Made by a program: the position numbers and the translations under genes | Notes under the pieces: model-generated | What the model was told of the DNA's origin: nothing | The model's input: the letters and a program-made list of their open reading frames with translations, nothing else | Database searches by the model: none | Shown here: positions 43,973 to 52,176 of the stretch, piece after piece | Layout of the letters: every line of letters starts with the position of its first letter | Position numbering within the stretch: the first letter of the stretch is position 1 | NCBI RefSeq assembly: GCF_013415115.1 | Contig: NZ_JACCDD010000002.1 | Location: 310,001 to 374,000 of the forward strand | Source: Vreelandella zhaodongensis | GTDB taxonomy: Bacteria > Pseudomonadota > Gammaproteobacteria > Pseudomonadales > Halomonadaceae | Direction: 5' to 3' | Length of the DNA stretch: 64,000 bases

Positions 43973-44434
43973 ATGGATACTGCCCAGAACACAGAAACCA
44001 CCTCTTGGTGGGGACGCCTGACAGAACGCTGCTATGCAACGTCAACCGCGACGCTCGCGCGCAACGTAAAACAGGAAGCAGGCGCTAGCTATGATGCGCT
44101 TATCAATGATCTGGAGAGACCGCTAGAACCACGCTTTGAGCAAGCAGTGGCAAAGCAGCTGGCGGCAGGCCAACCGGCGCATTTCCGTCCAGCCAACACC
44201 TTGATGCCAGTCATGATGCAGCGCTTTGGGCTTAACGAGAGTGCGCTTGAGAAGAGTGCGCTTGAAGAAGGCGGAGTGATCAATCATGCCGACTATGTTG
44301 CACTGCGTGACACCTGCAACGCCTGCGCAGCCGTTGGCGATTGTTGGAAAGCAATGCGAGCCAGTGCCGAGCTTGATGAGTGCCGCCGCTTATGCCCCAA
44401 CGCAACTGCCTTTGATACCTTAGCGGCACAGTGA
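43973..44434 (+). CDS. DUF6455-type small cysteine-rich protein
   Basis: The function is unknown. The 153-residue protein has a polar N-terminal half. Its C-terminal ~70 residues match the DUF6455 pattern: LMPVMMQRFGLNESAL, then DTCNACAAVGDCWKAM and CRRLCPNATAFDTLA. Five cysteines in C-x2-C-x5-C and C-x3-C spacing could bind a metal or Fe-S centre, though this is not shown. No signal peptide is seen. The second ATG (43973) is chosen because AAGGGGA lies 6-8 nt before it but only 2 nt before the ATG at 43967. It stands alone, between the orphan binding-protein gene and the convergent NSS gene. Confidence 0.7.
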   Translation: MDTAQNTETTSWWGRLTERCYATSTATLARNVKQEAGASYDALINDLERPLEPRFEQAVAKQLAAGQPAHFRPANTLMPVMMQRFGLNESALEKSALEEGGVINHADYVALRDTCNACAAVGDCWKAMRASAELDECRRLCPNATAFDTLAAQ

Positions 44435-44481
44435 AGCGTGTTGATTGATACTCCAGCTCCAGCAACGTATCCCTCTAACAC

Positions 44482-44518
44482 AAAGCGCCCCCATCAACAT
44501 TGGATGGGAGCGCTTTTT
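44482..44518. terminator. Terminator between the DUF6455 gene and the NSS gene
   Basis: A stem formed by AAAGCGC-CCCATC and GATGGGAGCGCTTT (one bulge) is followed by T. It lies 47 nt after the DUF6455 stop and 26 nt beyond the NSS stop on the other strand, so it may serve both. Confidence 0.75.
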
Positions 44519-44544
44519 ACCTTAGCCTTGTTTCAGCGATGGTT

Positions 44545-46005
44545 TCAGGAAGCTTGGTGACGCAGTCGCGGGCTAGCGAGTTCTCCCACCACGGTGACAA
44601 GCGCCAGCAGCGCCAGTAACCACGGCCACTGAGTACCTACTTGTAGAGTGGCAAGACCCAGCGCATCGATGAAAATTAACACGATGCCTAGTGGGCTAAC
44701 GTAGCGCACCATAAACAGCCACAGCGTGTGCTGGGTGCGGGTCAGCCCTAGCTCTTCCCTGAATATCTCATTACGCAGCAGGAAGCCTGCCATCAGTGCC
44801 ATACCTAAACCACCTAGCGGCATCATCCAGCGGGAAGTTAAGTAATCTAACCAGCCAAAGAAGTTTCGCCCAGCCAGCGACCAGTCAGCACCAATGTTGA
44901 ACGACAGCATGGCCAGGGTGCTCACCAACCACAGCACAATACCTACGCCCCACGATGCCTGTTTACGCGTCATTCCCTTGCTTCCAGTGAGCCAGGCCAC
45001 TGTCGCCTCGATCATCGAAATCGACGACGTAAGCGCCGCCATCGACAGCATTAAAAAGAACAGAATGCCAAACAACGTGCCAAAGGGCATCGCTTGGAAC
45101 GCCAGTGGAAGGCTCATGAAAATCAACCCAGGGCCCTCGCCAGGGTTCATTCCGTTAGCGAAAATAATCGGGAAAATAGCCAAACCAGCCATCAGGGCGA
45201 CAACGGTATCAGCAATGGCCACACTGAATGTCGTGCGCGCAATAGAGTGCCCGTCTGGCAAGTAAGAGCCGTAGGTAAGAATCGCACCGGAGGCCAGCGA
45301 CAAGGTAAAGAAGGCATGCCCCAGTGCCGCTAATAATCCCTCACTGCTTAACCCTTCGGTATTGAACGAAAACAGGAAAGACCAGGCGTCAGCAAAACCA
45401 CCAGAGAAAGCACCGTAGCCAATCAGTATGCCTAGCATGATGACCATGCCCGGCATCATCCAACTAACGCTCTTTTCAATGCCCGCTTGTACGCCCTTGC
45501 CCACGATGAACATGGTCAGCACCGTCACCAGTGTGCTCCAGGCGCCTAGCGTGAAAGGATTGGCATTATTCGCGGCGAAAATTGCCGTCATGTCATCGAC
45601 GCTATTGCCCGCCAGTCCGCCGCTCAGCATTTTCCACAGATAAGAGAATGACCAGCCAGCGACCACCACATAGAACGACAGAATCATGAACCCACAGAGC
45701 ATGGCCATCCAACCGAAGATCGACCAGAAACTACCGCGGCCTGACTCGTGTACCACACGGCGGATAGCATCAATCGGGCTGCCCCTTCCACGGCGGCCAA
45801 AGCTGATCTCAGCCATCATAATAGGAACACCTACCGCCAATATGCAGGCCAAATAGACCAGCACAAAAGCGCCACCGCCGAACTCGCCAGTGATGTAAGG
45901 AAACTTCCAGATATTACCCAGGCCCACTGCCGAACCAGTGGCTGCCAGTACAAACCCCCAGCGGCCTAGCCACAGCGTTTTTGGGGGCGTCTTTGTCGTT
46001 GTCAT
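44545..46005 (-). CDS. NSS/SNF-family sodium-dependent transporter
   Basis: This 486-residue membrane protein is a neurotransmitter:sodium symporter homologue of the bacterial amino-acid group (LeuT, TnaT, MhsT). The first segment holds the sodium- and substrate-binding stretch ATGSAVGLGNIWKFPYITGE; GGGAFVLVYLACIL and ALGHAFFTLSLASGAILTYG are further conserved segments. It has about 11-12 hydrophobic segments. It is transcribed from a 390-bp leader with two TyrR-box-like sites. Together with the TyrR gene upstream, this points to an aromatic amino acid as substrate (inference). Confidence 0.93.
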   Translation of the reverse strand: MTTTKTPPKTLWLGRWGFVLAATGSAVGLGNIWKFPYITGEFGGGAFVLVYLACILAVGVPIMMAEISFGRRGRGSPIDAIRRVVHESGRGSFWSIFGWMAMLCGFMILSFYVVVAGWSFSYLWKMLSGGLAGNSVDDMTAIFAANNANPFTLGAWSTLVTVLTMFIVGKGVQAGIEKSVSWMMPGMVIMLGILIGYGAFSGGFADAWSFLFSFNTEGLSSEGLLAALGHAFFTLSLASGAILTYGSYLPDGHSIARTTFSVAIADTVVALMAGLAIFPIIFANGMNPGEGPGLIFMSLPLAFQAMPFGTLFGILFFLMLSMAALTSSISMIEATVAWLTGSKGMTRKQASWGVGIVLWLVSTLAMLSFNIGADWSLAGRNFFGWLDYLTSRWMMPLGGLGMALMAGFLLRNEIFREELGLTRTQHTLWLFMVRYVSPLGIVLIFIDALGLATLQVGTQWPWLLALLALVTVVGELASPRLRHQAS

Positions 46006-46219
46006 TGGGAAACCTTATAAATTTATATTGTTTTTAGGCTATTTATTATGAGCAGCTAAAACAGCTAGTTAAGAGCGATTAGCTGCCTATAAAAGCCAAC
46101 CAACTGCGGTCAACCAGTCATAAAGAGCAATCTATAAAGAGTCTATGGAGATAGCCATAGGGCAGGAATGGGGTTAAATCGCATTCGGCGCGGCACTGCT
46201 CGTATAAGCGGAACCCAAC

Positions 46220-46237
46220 CGTAAACTAATCGTTACA
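46220..46237. promoter_or_regulatory. TyrR box-like site 1
   Basis: CGTAAA-N6-GTTACA matches the strong TyrR box TGTAAA-N6-TTTACA at 5 of 6 bases in each half. It lies 215 bp before the NSS start. Confidence 0.55.
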
Positions 46238-46291
46238 CTTATAAAAAAATGCCGAAGGGCGGGGACCAGCCGTTGCATTTTCCTGACACCC

Positions 46292-46309
46292 CGTAAACAA
46301 ATCGTGACA
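46292..46309. promoter_or_regulatory. TyrR box-like site 2
   Basis: CGTAAA-N6-GTGACA matches the TyrR box at 5 and 4 bases. Its first half and most of its spacer are the same as in site 1, 72 bp away. The pairing of a strong and a weaker box is the usual TyrR arrangement. Confidence 0.5.
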
Positions 46310-46376
46310 GTTAATTTGACTGTCATAAGGACTTTTTAAGAATTCTCTTAAGTAGCATCTTGAACGCGGTCTCACC

Positions 46377-46412
46377 TGCTGTTTCAAGTGCTGTTTCAAA
46401 TGCTGTCTTGGG
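46377..46412. repeat. 12-bp tandem repeat at the tyrR stop codon
   Basis: TGCTGTTTCAAG and TGCTGTTTCAAA lie side by side, followed by the diverged TGCTGTCTTGGG. The tyrR stop codon (46396-46398) is inside the second unit. Confidence 0.75.
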
Positions 46413-47958
46413 CACCAATGCCGTAACGTTTGAGCTTATTGGCAATGGTGGTGTGCGAAACACCCAACCGCTTTCCTAACTGGCGGCTGGAGGGGTACTG
46501 CTGATACAGCGTACTTAAGATATTTCTTTCCACCTCGCCCAGCATGTCGCTCAAGCTTCCCTCTAACGGAATACCCGCCATCTCAGAAGACGCTTCGCTG
46601 TGAGGAAGGCGCAAATGCACCGGCTCAATGGTCTTCTCTTCACACAGCGACACCGCCTGGAACAGCACATTTTCCAGCTGACGCACATTACCTGGCCAGT
46701 CGTAGCGGGTGATTTTTTCAAGCGCAGCGGGCGAAATCTCCGGCAAAGGGCAGCCTATCTGACGCGCCGCACGATCAAGCACATAGGCCGCCAACTCTTC
46801 GATGCCGTCCAGGCATTCACGTAAAGGTGGCACCTGTAGCGAAAGCACATTGAGCCGGTGATAAAGATCCAGCCGAAACAGCCCTTCACTACACAGCTGT
46901 GGCAGGTTTTGTTGAGTGGCACAGATCACTCTGACATCCAGAAAGGTTTCCTCCTCGCTACCCACACGCCGGAAGCCGCCATCCTGAAGAAAACGCAACA
47001 GCTTCGTCTGCAACCGTGAGCTCATTTCGCCGACTTCATCAAGAAAGACCGTGCCGCCTTCGTTAAGCTCAAGAAGGCCAAGCTTGCCTTCCGGCCGAGC
47101 GCCCTCGAAGGCACCGGGTGCGTAACCGAAAAGCTCTGTCTCGGCCATTGACTCGGGGAGCCCAGCACAGTTAAGCACCACAAACGGTGCTTGCCCGCGC
47201 GGGCTTGCCAAATGGCAAGCGCGGGCCACCAGCTCTTTCCCTGTCCCCGTTTCACCCACAATTAGCAGCGGTGCATCCAGTGGCGCCATGCGACGTGCCT
47301 CGTTAATCACGCCCTTTAATCGCGAACTCGACTGAAAGATGGCCTCAAAGCCACGCAGCTCCTGACGCTGCACCTGATAAATACGTGCACCGATACGGTC
47401 GGCACGGTGTAACGTCACGACCGCCCCAGCTAATGAGTCTACCTTGGTGTCTTCGGTGTGCAGTGGCGCGATATCGGCAAGATAGGTATCTCCTTTCAGC
47501 TTGATCCGCAGCCCATTGATGCGTGAGTTGTTGCGGCGAATCAAATCGGGAAGATCCACTTCGTCAAGATAACGGTCCAACGAGAGCCCTGGCACTTCTT
47601 GAACGCGCACTCCCAACACCTGCACAGCGATACGGTTAGCCGCCACAATCCGACCCTGCATATCTATCGACATGACGGGATCAGAAAGCGAGGATAACAG
47701 CGCATCCAATTCCAAATGACGGCGCTCACTGGGCATCAAATTAGCGCGCTTAACCCCAAACACGCCGGGAATAGCTTCTAATACCGGCTTAAGCGTCAGT
47801 AGCTGCGCATTGAGTAATTTCGGGACATGCAAATAGATGGTATTGCCCTGATCACCCCCGACTTCTCCCCGCGCGACATTAATTCGGTAGTCGGCAAACT
47901 GAGCCACTATATCGCGAAGAATGCCGATTCGATTCTGACAGTAAAATTTAAGACGCAT
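46396..47958 (-). CDS. tyrR: TyrR, regulator of aromatic amino acid genes
   Basis: TyrR binds aromatic amino acids and ATP and acts as repressor or sigma-70 activator. The 520-residue protein has the full layout: an N-terminal ACT domain (LKFYCQNRIGILRDIVAQFA), a PAS domain (SLSDPVMSIDMQGRIVAANR), an AAA+ domain with Walker A GETGTGKE, and a C-terminal helix-turn-helix (LGKRLGVSHTTIANKLKRYG). The position of the sigma-54 contact motif GAFTGA reads GAFEGA, in keeping with a TyrR-type protein that does not work with sigma-54. It lies upstream of the NSS gene and near hppD, matching a role in tyrosine uptake and breakdown. GAGGG precedes the ATG. Confidence 0.93.
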   Translation of the reverse strand: MRLKFYCQNRIGILRDIVAQFADYRINVARGEVGGDQGNTIYLHVPKLLNAQLLTLKPVLEAIPGVFGVKRANLMPSERRHLELDALLSSLSDPVMSIDMQGRIVAANRIAVQVLGVRVQEVPGLSLDRYLDEVDLPDLIRRNNSRINGLRIKLKGDTYLADIAPLHTEDTKVDSLAGAVVTLHRADRIGARIYQVQRQELRGFEAIFQSSSRLKGVINEARRMAPLDAPLLIVGETGTGKELVARACHLASPRGQAPFVVLNCAGLPESMAETELFGYAPGAFEGARPEGKLGLLELNEGGTVFLDEVGEMSSRLQTKLLRFLQDGGFRRVGSEEETFLDVRVICATQQNLPQLCSEGLFRLDLYHRLNVLSLQVPPLRECLDGIEELAAYVLDRAARQIGCPLPEISPAALEKITRYDWPGNVRQLENVLFQAVSLCEEKTIEPVHLRLPHSEASSEMAGIPLEGSLSDMLGEVERNILSTLYQQYPSSRQLGKRLGVSHTTIANKLKRYGIGAQDSI

Positions 47959-48042
47959 AGAACCCTCAGGGCATAAAAAATCACTTACTTAACAAGCCTC
48001 TGATTAGGCGTTGCCTGAAAAGTCGGCGATTTCGGACAGAGC

Positions 48043-48519
48043 CTAGCTACCACTCACCGGCAGTCCCTGCTCCTCTTTCATACTACGCAGTATGATTTCA
48101 GAGCGAACCTGGGTGACATTAGGATGAGGCAATAAATGATGATGAATAAAGTCTGAAAACTCGGTGAGGTCCTTGGCGATAACGTGCAATACATAGTCCG
48201 CATCCCCCGACACAGAATAAGCCTCACGCACCATGGCGTGCTTCGTCAGTAACGTGACAAAATCATCATCCATGCTCTCACCATGCGCTTTGAGATTCAC
48301 TCTGGTGATGGCACGCAAGCCAAACCCCAGGCTGGAGGCATCAAGCCTCGCCGAATACCCCTTAATCACCCCTTCGGCTTCTAACCGCGCTTTGCGCCGG
48401 GAACACTGAGAGGGAGACAGGCTGACACGCTCCCCCAATTCTGAATTGGTGAGGGCTGAGTTCTTTTGCAGTACTGATAAAATTGCAAGATCATAACGAT
48501 CTAAAGAAATCCCGTGCAT
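48043..48519 (-). CDS. Lrp/AsnC-family regulator (divergent from hppD)
   Basis: This 158-residue protein has an N-terminal helix-turn-helix (LDRYDLAILSVLQKNSALTN, LGERVSLSPSQCSRRKARLE) and a RAM domain (YSVSGDADYVLHVIAKDLTE). It is divergent from 4-hydroxyphenylpyruvate dioxygenase with inverted repeats between the two, so it is the likely regulator of hppD in response to an aromatic amino acid. It shares no more than family-level likeness with the Lrp protein at 41956. Confidence 0.93.
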   Translation of the reverse strand: MHGISLDRYDLAILSVLQKNSALTNSELGERVSLSPSQCSRRKARLEAEGVIKGYSARLDASSLGFGLRAITRVNLKAHGESMDDDFVTLLTKHAMVREAYSVSGDADYVLHVIAKDLTEFSDFIHHHLLPHPNVTQVRSEIILRSMKEEQGLPVSGS

Positions 48520-48533
48520 AGAACACTCCAGTT

Positions 48534-48585
48534 GCGCACAAGCTGTGCGCTATTTGGCGTTATCTTAGGTTAGTTTGCAACCTAA
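48534..48585. promoter_or_regulatory. Inverted repeats between the Lrp gene and hppD
   Basis: GCGCAC-N5-GTGCGC is at 48534-48550, directly before the Lrp start. TTAGGTT-N7-AACCTAA is at 48565-48585, 63 bp before hppD. The two centres are 33 bp apart, about three helical turns. Both are candidate sites for the Lrp protein. A TATACT -10-like element is at 48603-48608. Confidence 0.5.
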
Positions 48586-48648
48586 TTGCACTGCCTCTTC
48601 CCTATACTGAGCTTGTTCACTTACAAGACAATAATAGGAGAGACAGCG

Positions 48649-49755
48649 ATGGGACCTTTTCCTCATGACGCGCCAAAAGTAACCATAAGCGATACAAACC
48701 CAGCGGGCACCGATGGTTTTGAATTTGTTGAATTTGCCCATCCTGAGCCGGAAAAATTAGACAGCCTGTTTCGGCAAATGGGCTTCGTTCCCGTTGCCAA
48801 ACATCGTGACAAGTCAATCACTGTTTATCGTCAGGGTGACATCAACTACCTGCTTAACAGTGAGCCTAACTCCCATGCATCAGCGTTTATTGAAGCGCAC
48901 GGCCCATGTGCACCGGCAATGGCTTGGCGTGTTGTTGATGCTCAGCATGCCCTAAAACGTGCCGTTGATTTAGGTGCTGAAGAGTTCACTGGCAATAAGT
49001 CTATCGACGCACCAGCCGTTATTGGCATTGGCGGTTCGCTGCTTTACTTTATTGATACGTATGGCGAAAAAGGCAGCTGTTACTCAAGCGAGTTTGAGTG
49101 GTTAGATGAGGAAGATCCTAAGCCTAAAGGGTTTGGCTTTTACTATCTTGACCACCTCACTCATAACGTTATTCGTGGCAACATGGACACGTGGTATAAG
49201 TTTTATCACGATACCTTTAACTTCCGCGAAATACGCTACTTCGATATCACCGGTAAAGTCACCGGCCTTACCAGCCGCGCATTAACGTCTCCCGATGGCA
49301 AAATCCGTATCCCGATTAACGAAAGTGCCGACGATCACAGCCAAATTGAAGAGTACTTACGTGAGTATAATGGCGAAGGTATTCAGCACATCGCCATTGC
49401 AACGAACGATATTTATACCGGCACTGACTTAATCGCTGACGCGGGGCTTGAATTTATGCCTGGCCCACCGAGCATCTATTATGAAAAATCACTTGAGCGC
49501 GTAAAAGATCACCAGGAGCCCCTCGATAAACTTCGCAAGCGCGGCATTCTGATTGATGGCGAAGGCGTTGTGGGCGGTGGTGAAACCAGAATTTTGCTAC
49601 AGATTTTCTCAAAAACGGTGATTGGTCCGATCTTCTTCGAGTTTATCCAGCGTAAGGGCGACGATGGGTTTGGAGAGGGCAATTTTAAAGCACTTTTTGA
49701 ATCCATCGAAGAGGATCAAATCAACCGAGGCGTGTTGCAAAGCACTGCTGACTAG
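48649..49755 (+). CDS. hppD: 4-Hydroxyphenylpyruvate dioxygenase
   Basis: This Fe(II) dioxygenase turns 4-hydroxyphenylpyruvate into homogentisate, feeding hmgA. The 368-residue protein has the two vicinal-oxygen-chelate domains: GFEFVEFAHPEPEKLDSLFR in the first, and YYLDHLTHNVIRGNMDTWYK, EGIQHIAIATNDIYTGTDLI and FFEFIQRKGDDGFGEGNFKA in the second. These last three carry the His-His-Glu iron ligands. The ATG at 48649 is chosen because TAGGAG lies 8-9 nt before it; the open frame further upstream overlaps the promoter area. A Rieske-protein gene follows after 28 nt. Confidence 0.96.
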   Translation: MGPFPHDAPKVTISDTNPAGTDGFEFVEFAHPEPEKLDSLFRQMGFVPVAKHRDKSITVYRQGDINYLLNSEPNSHASAFIEAHGPCAPAMAWRVVDAQHALKRAVDLGAEEFTGNKSIDAPAVIGIGGSLLYFIDTYGEKGSCYSSEFEWLDEEDPKPKGFGFYYLDHLTHNVIRGNMDTWYKFYHDTFNFREIRYFDITGKVTGLTSRALTSPDGKIRIPINESADDHSQIEEYLREYNGEGIQHIAIATNDIYTGTDLIADAGLEFMPGPPSIYYEKSLERVKDHQEPLDKLRKRGILIDGEGVVGGGETRILLQIFSKTVIGPIFFEFIQRKGDDGFGEGNFKALFESIEEDQINRGVLQSTAD

Positions 49756-49783
49756 TACTGCTAAACAGTAAAAAGGAAACCCT

Positions 49784-50149
49784 GTGCACGACGCTTGGCG
49801 TAACTATGCGAATGCCCCCCAAGAGGGGGCTATTGTTTGTCCTTCTAACCTCATACAAGAAGGTAAAACACACTGCCTGGAAATTATTAGCAGCGGTGGA
49901 TCTTTCCCTGTCATTGTAACGCGCCTAGAGGGTGCTATTTATTGCTACGTCAATGCCTGCCCCCACCAGTACTTACCTCTAAATTACCGGTCAGAGAGTA
50001 TCATTTCATCAGATGGGAGCCGTTTGCTATGCAGCGCCCATGGAGCAGCGTTTGATAGTAAAACAGGCAACTGTTTAACGGGCGCCTTCGATAAACTTGA
50101 CGCAATACCGGTGTTTGAAGACCAAGAAAGTAATGTATGCATTGGTTAA
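49784..50149 (+). CDS. Small Rieske 2Fe-2S protein downstream of hppD
   Basis: This 121-residue soluble protein has the Rieske pattern: Cys59-Pro-His61 in NACPHQYLPLNYR and Cys83-x2-His86 in LLCSAHGAAFD. The cluster ligands are complete. It starts with GTG, and AAGGA lies ~8 nt before it. It lies 28 nt after hppD and is probably co-transcribed. HPPD itself needs no ferredoxin, so the partner enzyme is unclear; it could be a ferredoxin or ferredoxin-like subunit for an oxygenase elsewhere. The 3' end is followed by a non-coding spacer. Confidence 0.85.
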   Translation: MHDAWRNYANAPQEGAIVCPSNLIQEGKTHCLEIISSGGSFPVIVTRLEGAIYCYVNACPHQYLPLNYRSESIISSDGSRLLCSAHGAAFDSKTGNCLTGAFDKLDAIPVFEDQESNVCIG

Positions 50150-50580
50150 ACTGATATTAAATTAAACTCTTTTAATTTTCTTAACTGATGAAACGGCTTG
50201 CCTAATGCCGTTTATTAGCTACGCCCCTGCTAAATCACCTCTGTTCTGCCAGTATTACAGCTTCCTCCCCCTCTCTAGCAATTATCAATTAACACCTACT
50301 CGCGATGGCCAGGCAGGCGTCTTCTGACGCCTATAAATCGCGACACTCATTTGCCCTCCTTTTCCTCGTTAGATACTGGTGTCTGCCACCTCACAAAAAA
50401 ATTGCCTCTGTCGGTTCAGAAAGCGGCGGCTGATACGTCGTTTGTTATGAGAAAAATGTAATGATTATCATTTCATTAAATTTACTGGCGTTGCTAACAC
50501 TCAGCACCACAGAGAGATGCAATCAATAGCTACCGGCGAACCTGCTGCTTTGCAGCGCAACGGATAAACGGGATGACACC
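50150..50580. promoter_or_regulatory. Spacer before the siderophore locus
   Basis: This spacer of 431 bp holds no credible gene. It contains the perfect hairpin AGGCGTC-N4-GACGCCT (50315-50332) and a Fur-box-like site (50457-50475). The rest is unremarkable AT-rich DNA. Confidence 0.5.
50457..50475. promoter_or_regulatory. Fur box-like site before the siderophore biosynthesis genes
   Basis: TGTAATGATTATCATTTCA contains the core TAATGATTATCATT, close to the Fur consensus GATAATGATAATCATTATC. It lies 106 bp before the decarboxylase gene and fits iron repression of the operon. Confidence 0.75.
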
Positions 50581-52158
50581 ATGACGACAAAGGTTCTAGA
50601 CGAGAGCAAGCCCCTCAGCAGCGCATTCGCCCCGCTGGCAACAAACCAACTGTTCAGTGCCCGCCATTCAGAAGCCTATTGGCAACAGGCCACCCGTTGC
50701 ATCGACTTAGTAAGACGCAAGGTAGCTCAAGTAGACCGCCCCTTTACCGGCGCTCGCCCAGAAGAGCTGCGCGGATTGTTCCAAGCCGTCGATCTTGACG
50801 CCCCGCTTGGCAGCCTGGAGCCTGCTCTGCAAGAGTTGTCACGGCTCTACTTGGATGATGCCGTTTACTTCCACCACCCTCGCTACGTGGCACACCTCAA
50901 CTGCCCCGTTGTGCTACCAGGCATCCTCGCCGAGGCGATTCTCTCACCAATCAACTCTTCTCTGGACACCTGGGATCAGAGCGCCGGAGGCACCTTCGTC
51001 GAGCAGTCGCTCATCGACTGGACAGCTGCCCGAATCGGCCTGGGCCAGGACGCCGATGGCGTCTTCACCAGTGGTGGTACCCAATCGAACCTGATGGCGT
51101 TGATGATTGCCCGAGACCATTACGGAGCGTCTCTTGAGGGGCATGGCGGCAATAAGCATGAGGGCCTGTCGGCAGACTTTCGGCGGCTGCGCATTCTCGG
51201 CTCGGAGGTCAGTCACTTTAGCTTGCAGAAATCAGCGGCGATCCTCGGGCTTGGCTATCAGGCGGTGATGCCGGTGGCTTGCGACGACCACTACCGTATG
51301 AGCCCCGAGTCCCTCAAGACGCGCCTAGAAGAGTGCGTGGCGATGAACCTGATTCCTATCGCCGTAGTCGCCACTGCTGGCACCACCGACTTCGGCAGCA
51401 TCGACCCCCTTGAGGAGGTCGCCGCACTTTGCCGGGAGCATGGTATCTGGCTACACGTGGATGCCGCCTACGGCGGTGGGCTGCTGTGCTCGCGACGCTA
51501 CCGTCACCGTTTAGCGGGCATCGAGCACGCCGACTCGGTCACCATCGACTATCACAAAACCTTCTTTCAACCAGTGAGCTGCAGCGCTTTCCTGGTTCGG
51601 CGACGCAGCGACCTGCGCCACGTCACCTACCACGCTGACTACCTCAACCCACGCTGCCAAGCCGAGGCCGGCACCCCAGACCAGGTCAACAAGAGTCTGC
51701 AGACGACCAAGCGCTTTGATGCCCTAAAGCCATGGCTGACCCTGCGCATCATGGGCGCCGATGCGCTGGGCGAGATGTTCGAGCGGGTCATCGATTTGGC
51801 CAGCGAAGTCCATGACGAGCTAGTCCGCCACCCAGACTTCGAGGTGCTGCTCGATCCTCCCATGAGCACCGTGGTGTTCCGTTACCGCCCCGCGAGCCTG
51901 CAGGAAGTAGAACGACATGAACCAGAACGACACGAAACAGAGCTAGACGAGCTCAACACCCACGTGCGCTCGACACTGTCCCGCAACGGCGAAGCGGTAA
52001 TTGCCGCCACTCGCGTCGGAGGGCGGCTTTATCTCAAGTTCACCCTACTCAACCCGGATACCAGTCTCAAAGATCTGGTGGCCATCATCGAGCGCATCTC
52101 TCACCACGGCCAAGCATGGTGCGATGCCCAGACGCCAACCCGCGCAGTTGCTTCCTGA
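50581..52158 (+). CDS. PLP-dependent diamine-forming decarboxylase of the siderophore pathway
   Basis: This 525-residue group II amino acid decarboxylase should make the diamine core (cadaverine from lysine, or putrescine from ornithine) of a hydroxamate siderophore, as DesA does for desferrioxamine. PLP-site features are SGGTQSNLMALMIARDHYGA, HVDAAYGGGLLCSRRYRHRL (Asp contacts the cofactor) and the Schiff-base Lys in TIDYHKTFFQPVSCSAFLV. It heads the operon and is followed by the N-monooxygenase after 18 nt. A 2,4-diaminobutyrate decarboxylase is the main alternative by similarity, but the neighbours favour a DesA-like role. Confidence 0.88.
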   Translation: MTTKVLDESKPLSSAFAPLATNQLFSARHSEAYWQQATRCIDLVRRKVAQVDRPFTGARPEELRGLFQAVDLDAPLGSLEPALQELSRLYLDDAVYFHHPRYVAHLNCPVVLPGILAEAILSPINSSLDTWDQSAGGTFVEQSLIDWTAARIGLGQDADGVFTSGGTQSNLMALMIARDHYGASLEGHGGNKHEGLSADFRRLRILGSEVSHFSLQKSAAILGLGYQAVMPVACDDHYRMSPESLKTRLEECVAMNLIPIAVVATAGTTDFGSIDPLEEVAALCREHGIWLHVDAAYGGGLLCSRRYRHRLAGIEHADSVTIDYHKTFFQPVSCSAFLVRRRSDLRHVTYHADYLNPRCQAEAGTPDQVNKSLQTTKRFDALKPWLTLRIMGADALGEMFERVIDLASEVHDELVRHPDFEVLLDPPMSTVVFRYRPASLQEVERHEPERHETELDELNTHVRSTLSRNGEAVIAATRVGGRLYLKFTLLNPDTSLKDLVAIIERISHHGQAWCDAQTPTRAVAS

Positions 52159-52176
52159 CTCCAGCGAGATACGACC

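Larger units (their letters stand above)
46006..46395. promoter_or_regulatory. Spacer between tyrR and the NSS gene
   Basis: This 390-bp spacer holds no credible gene. It contains two TyrR-box-like sites (46220-46237 and 46292-46309), a CTTAAGTAGCAT element (46347-46358) and the end of a 12-bp tandem repeat that covers the tyrR stop codon. Confidence 0.6.
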
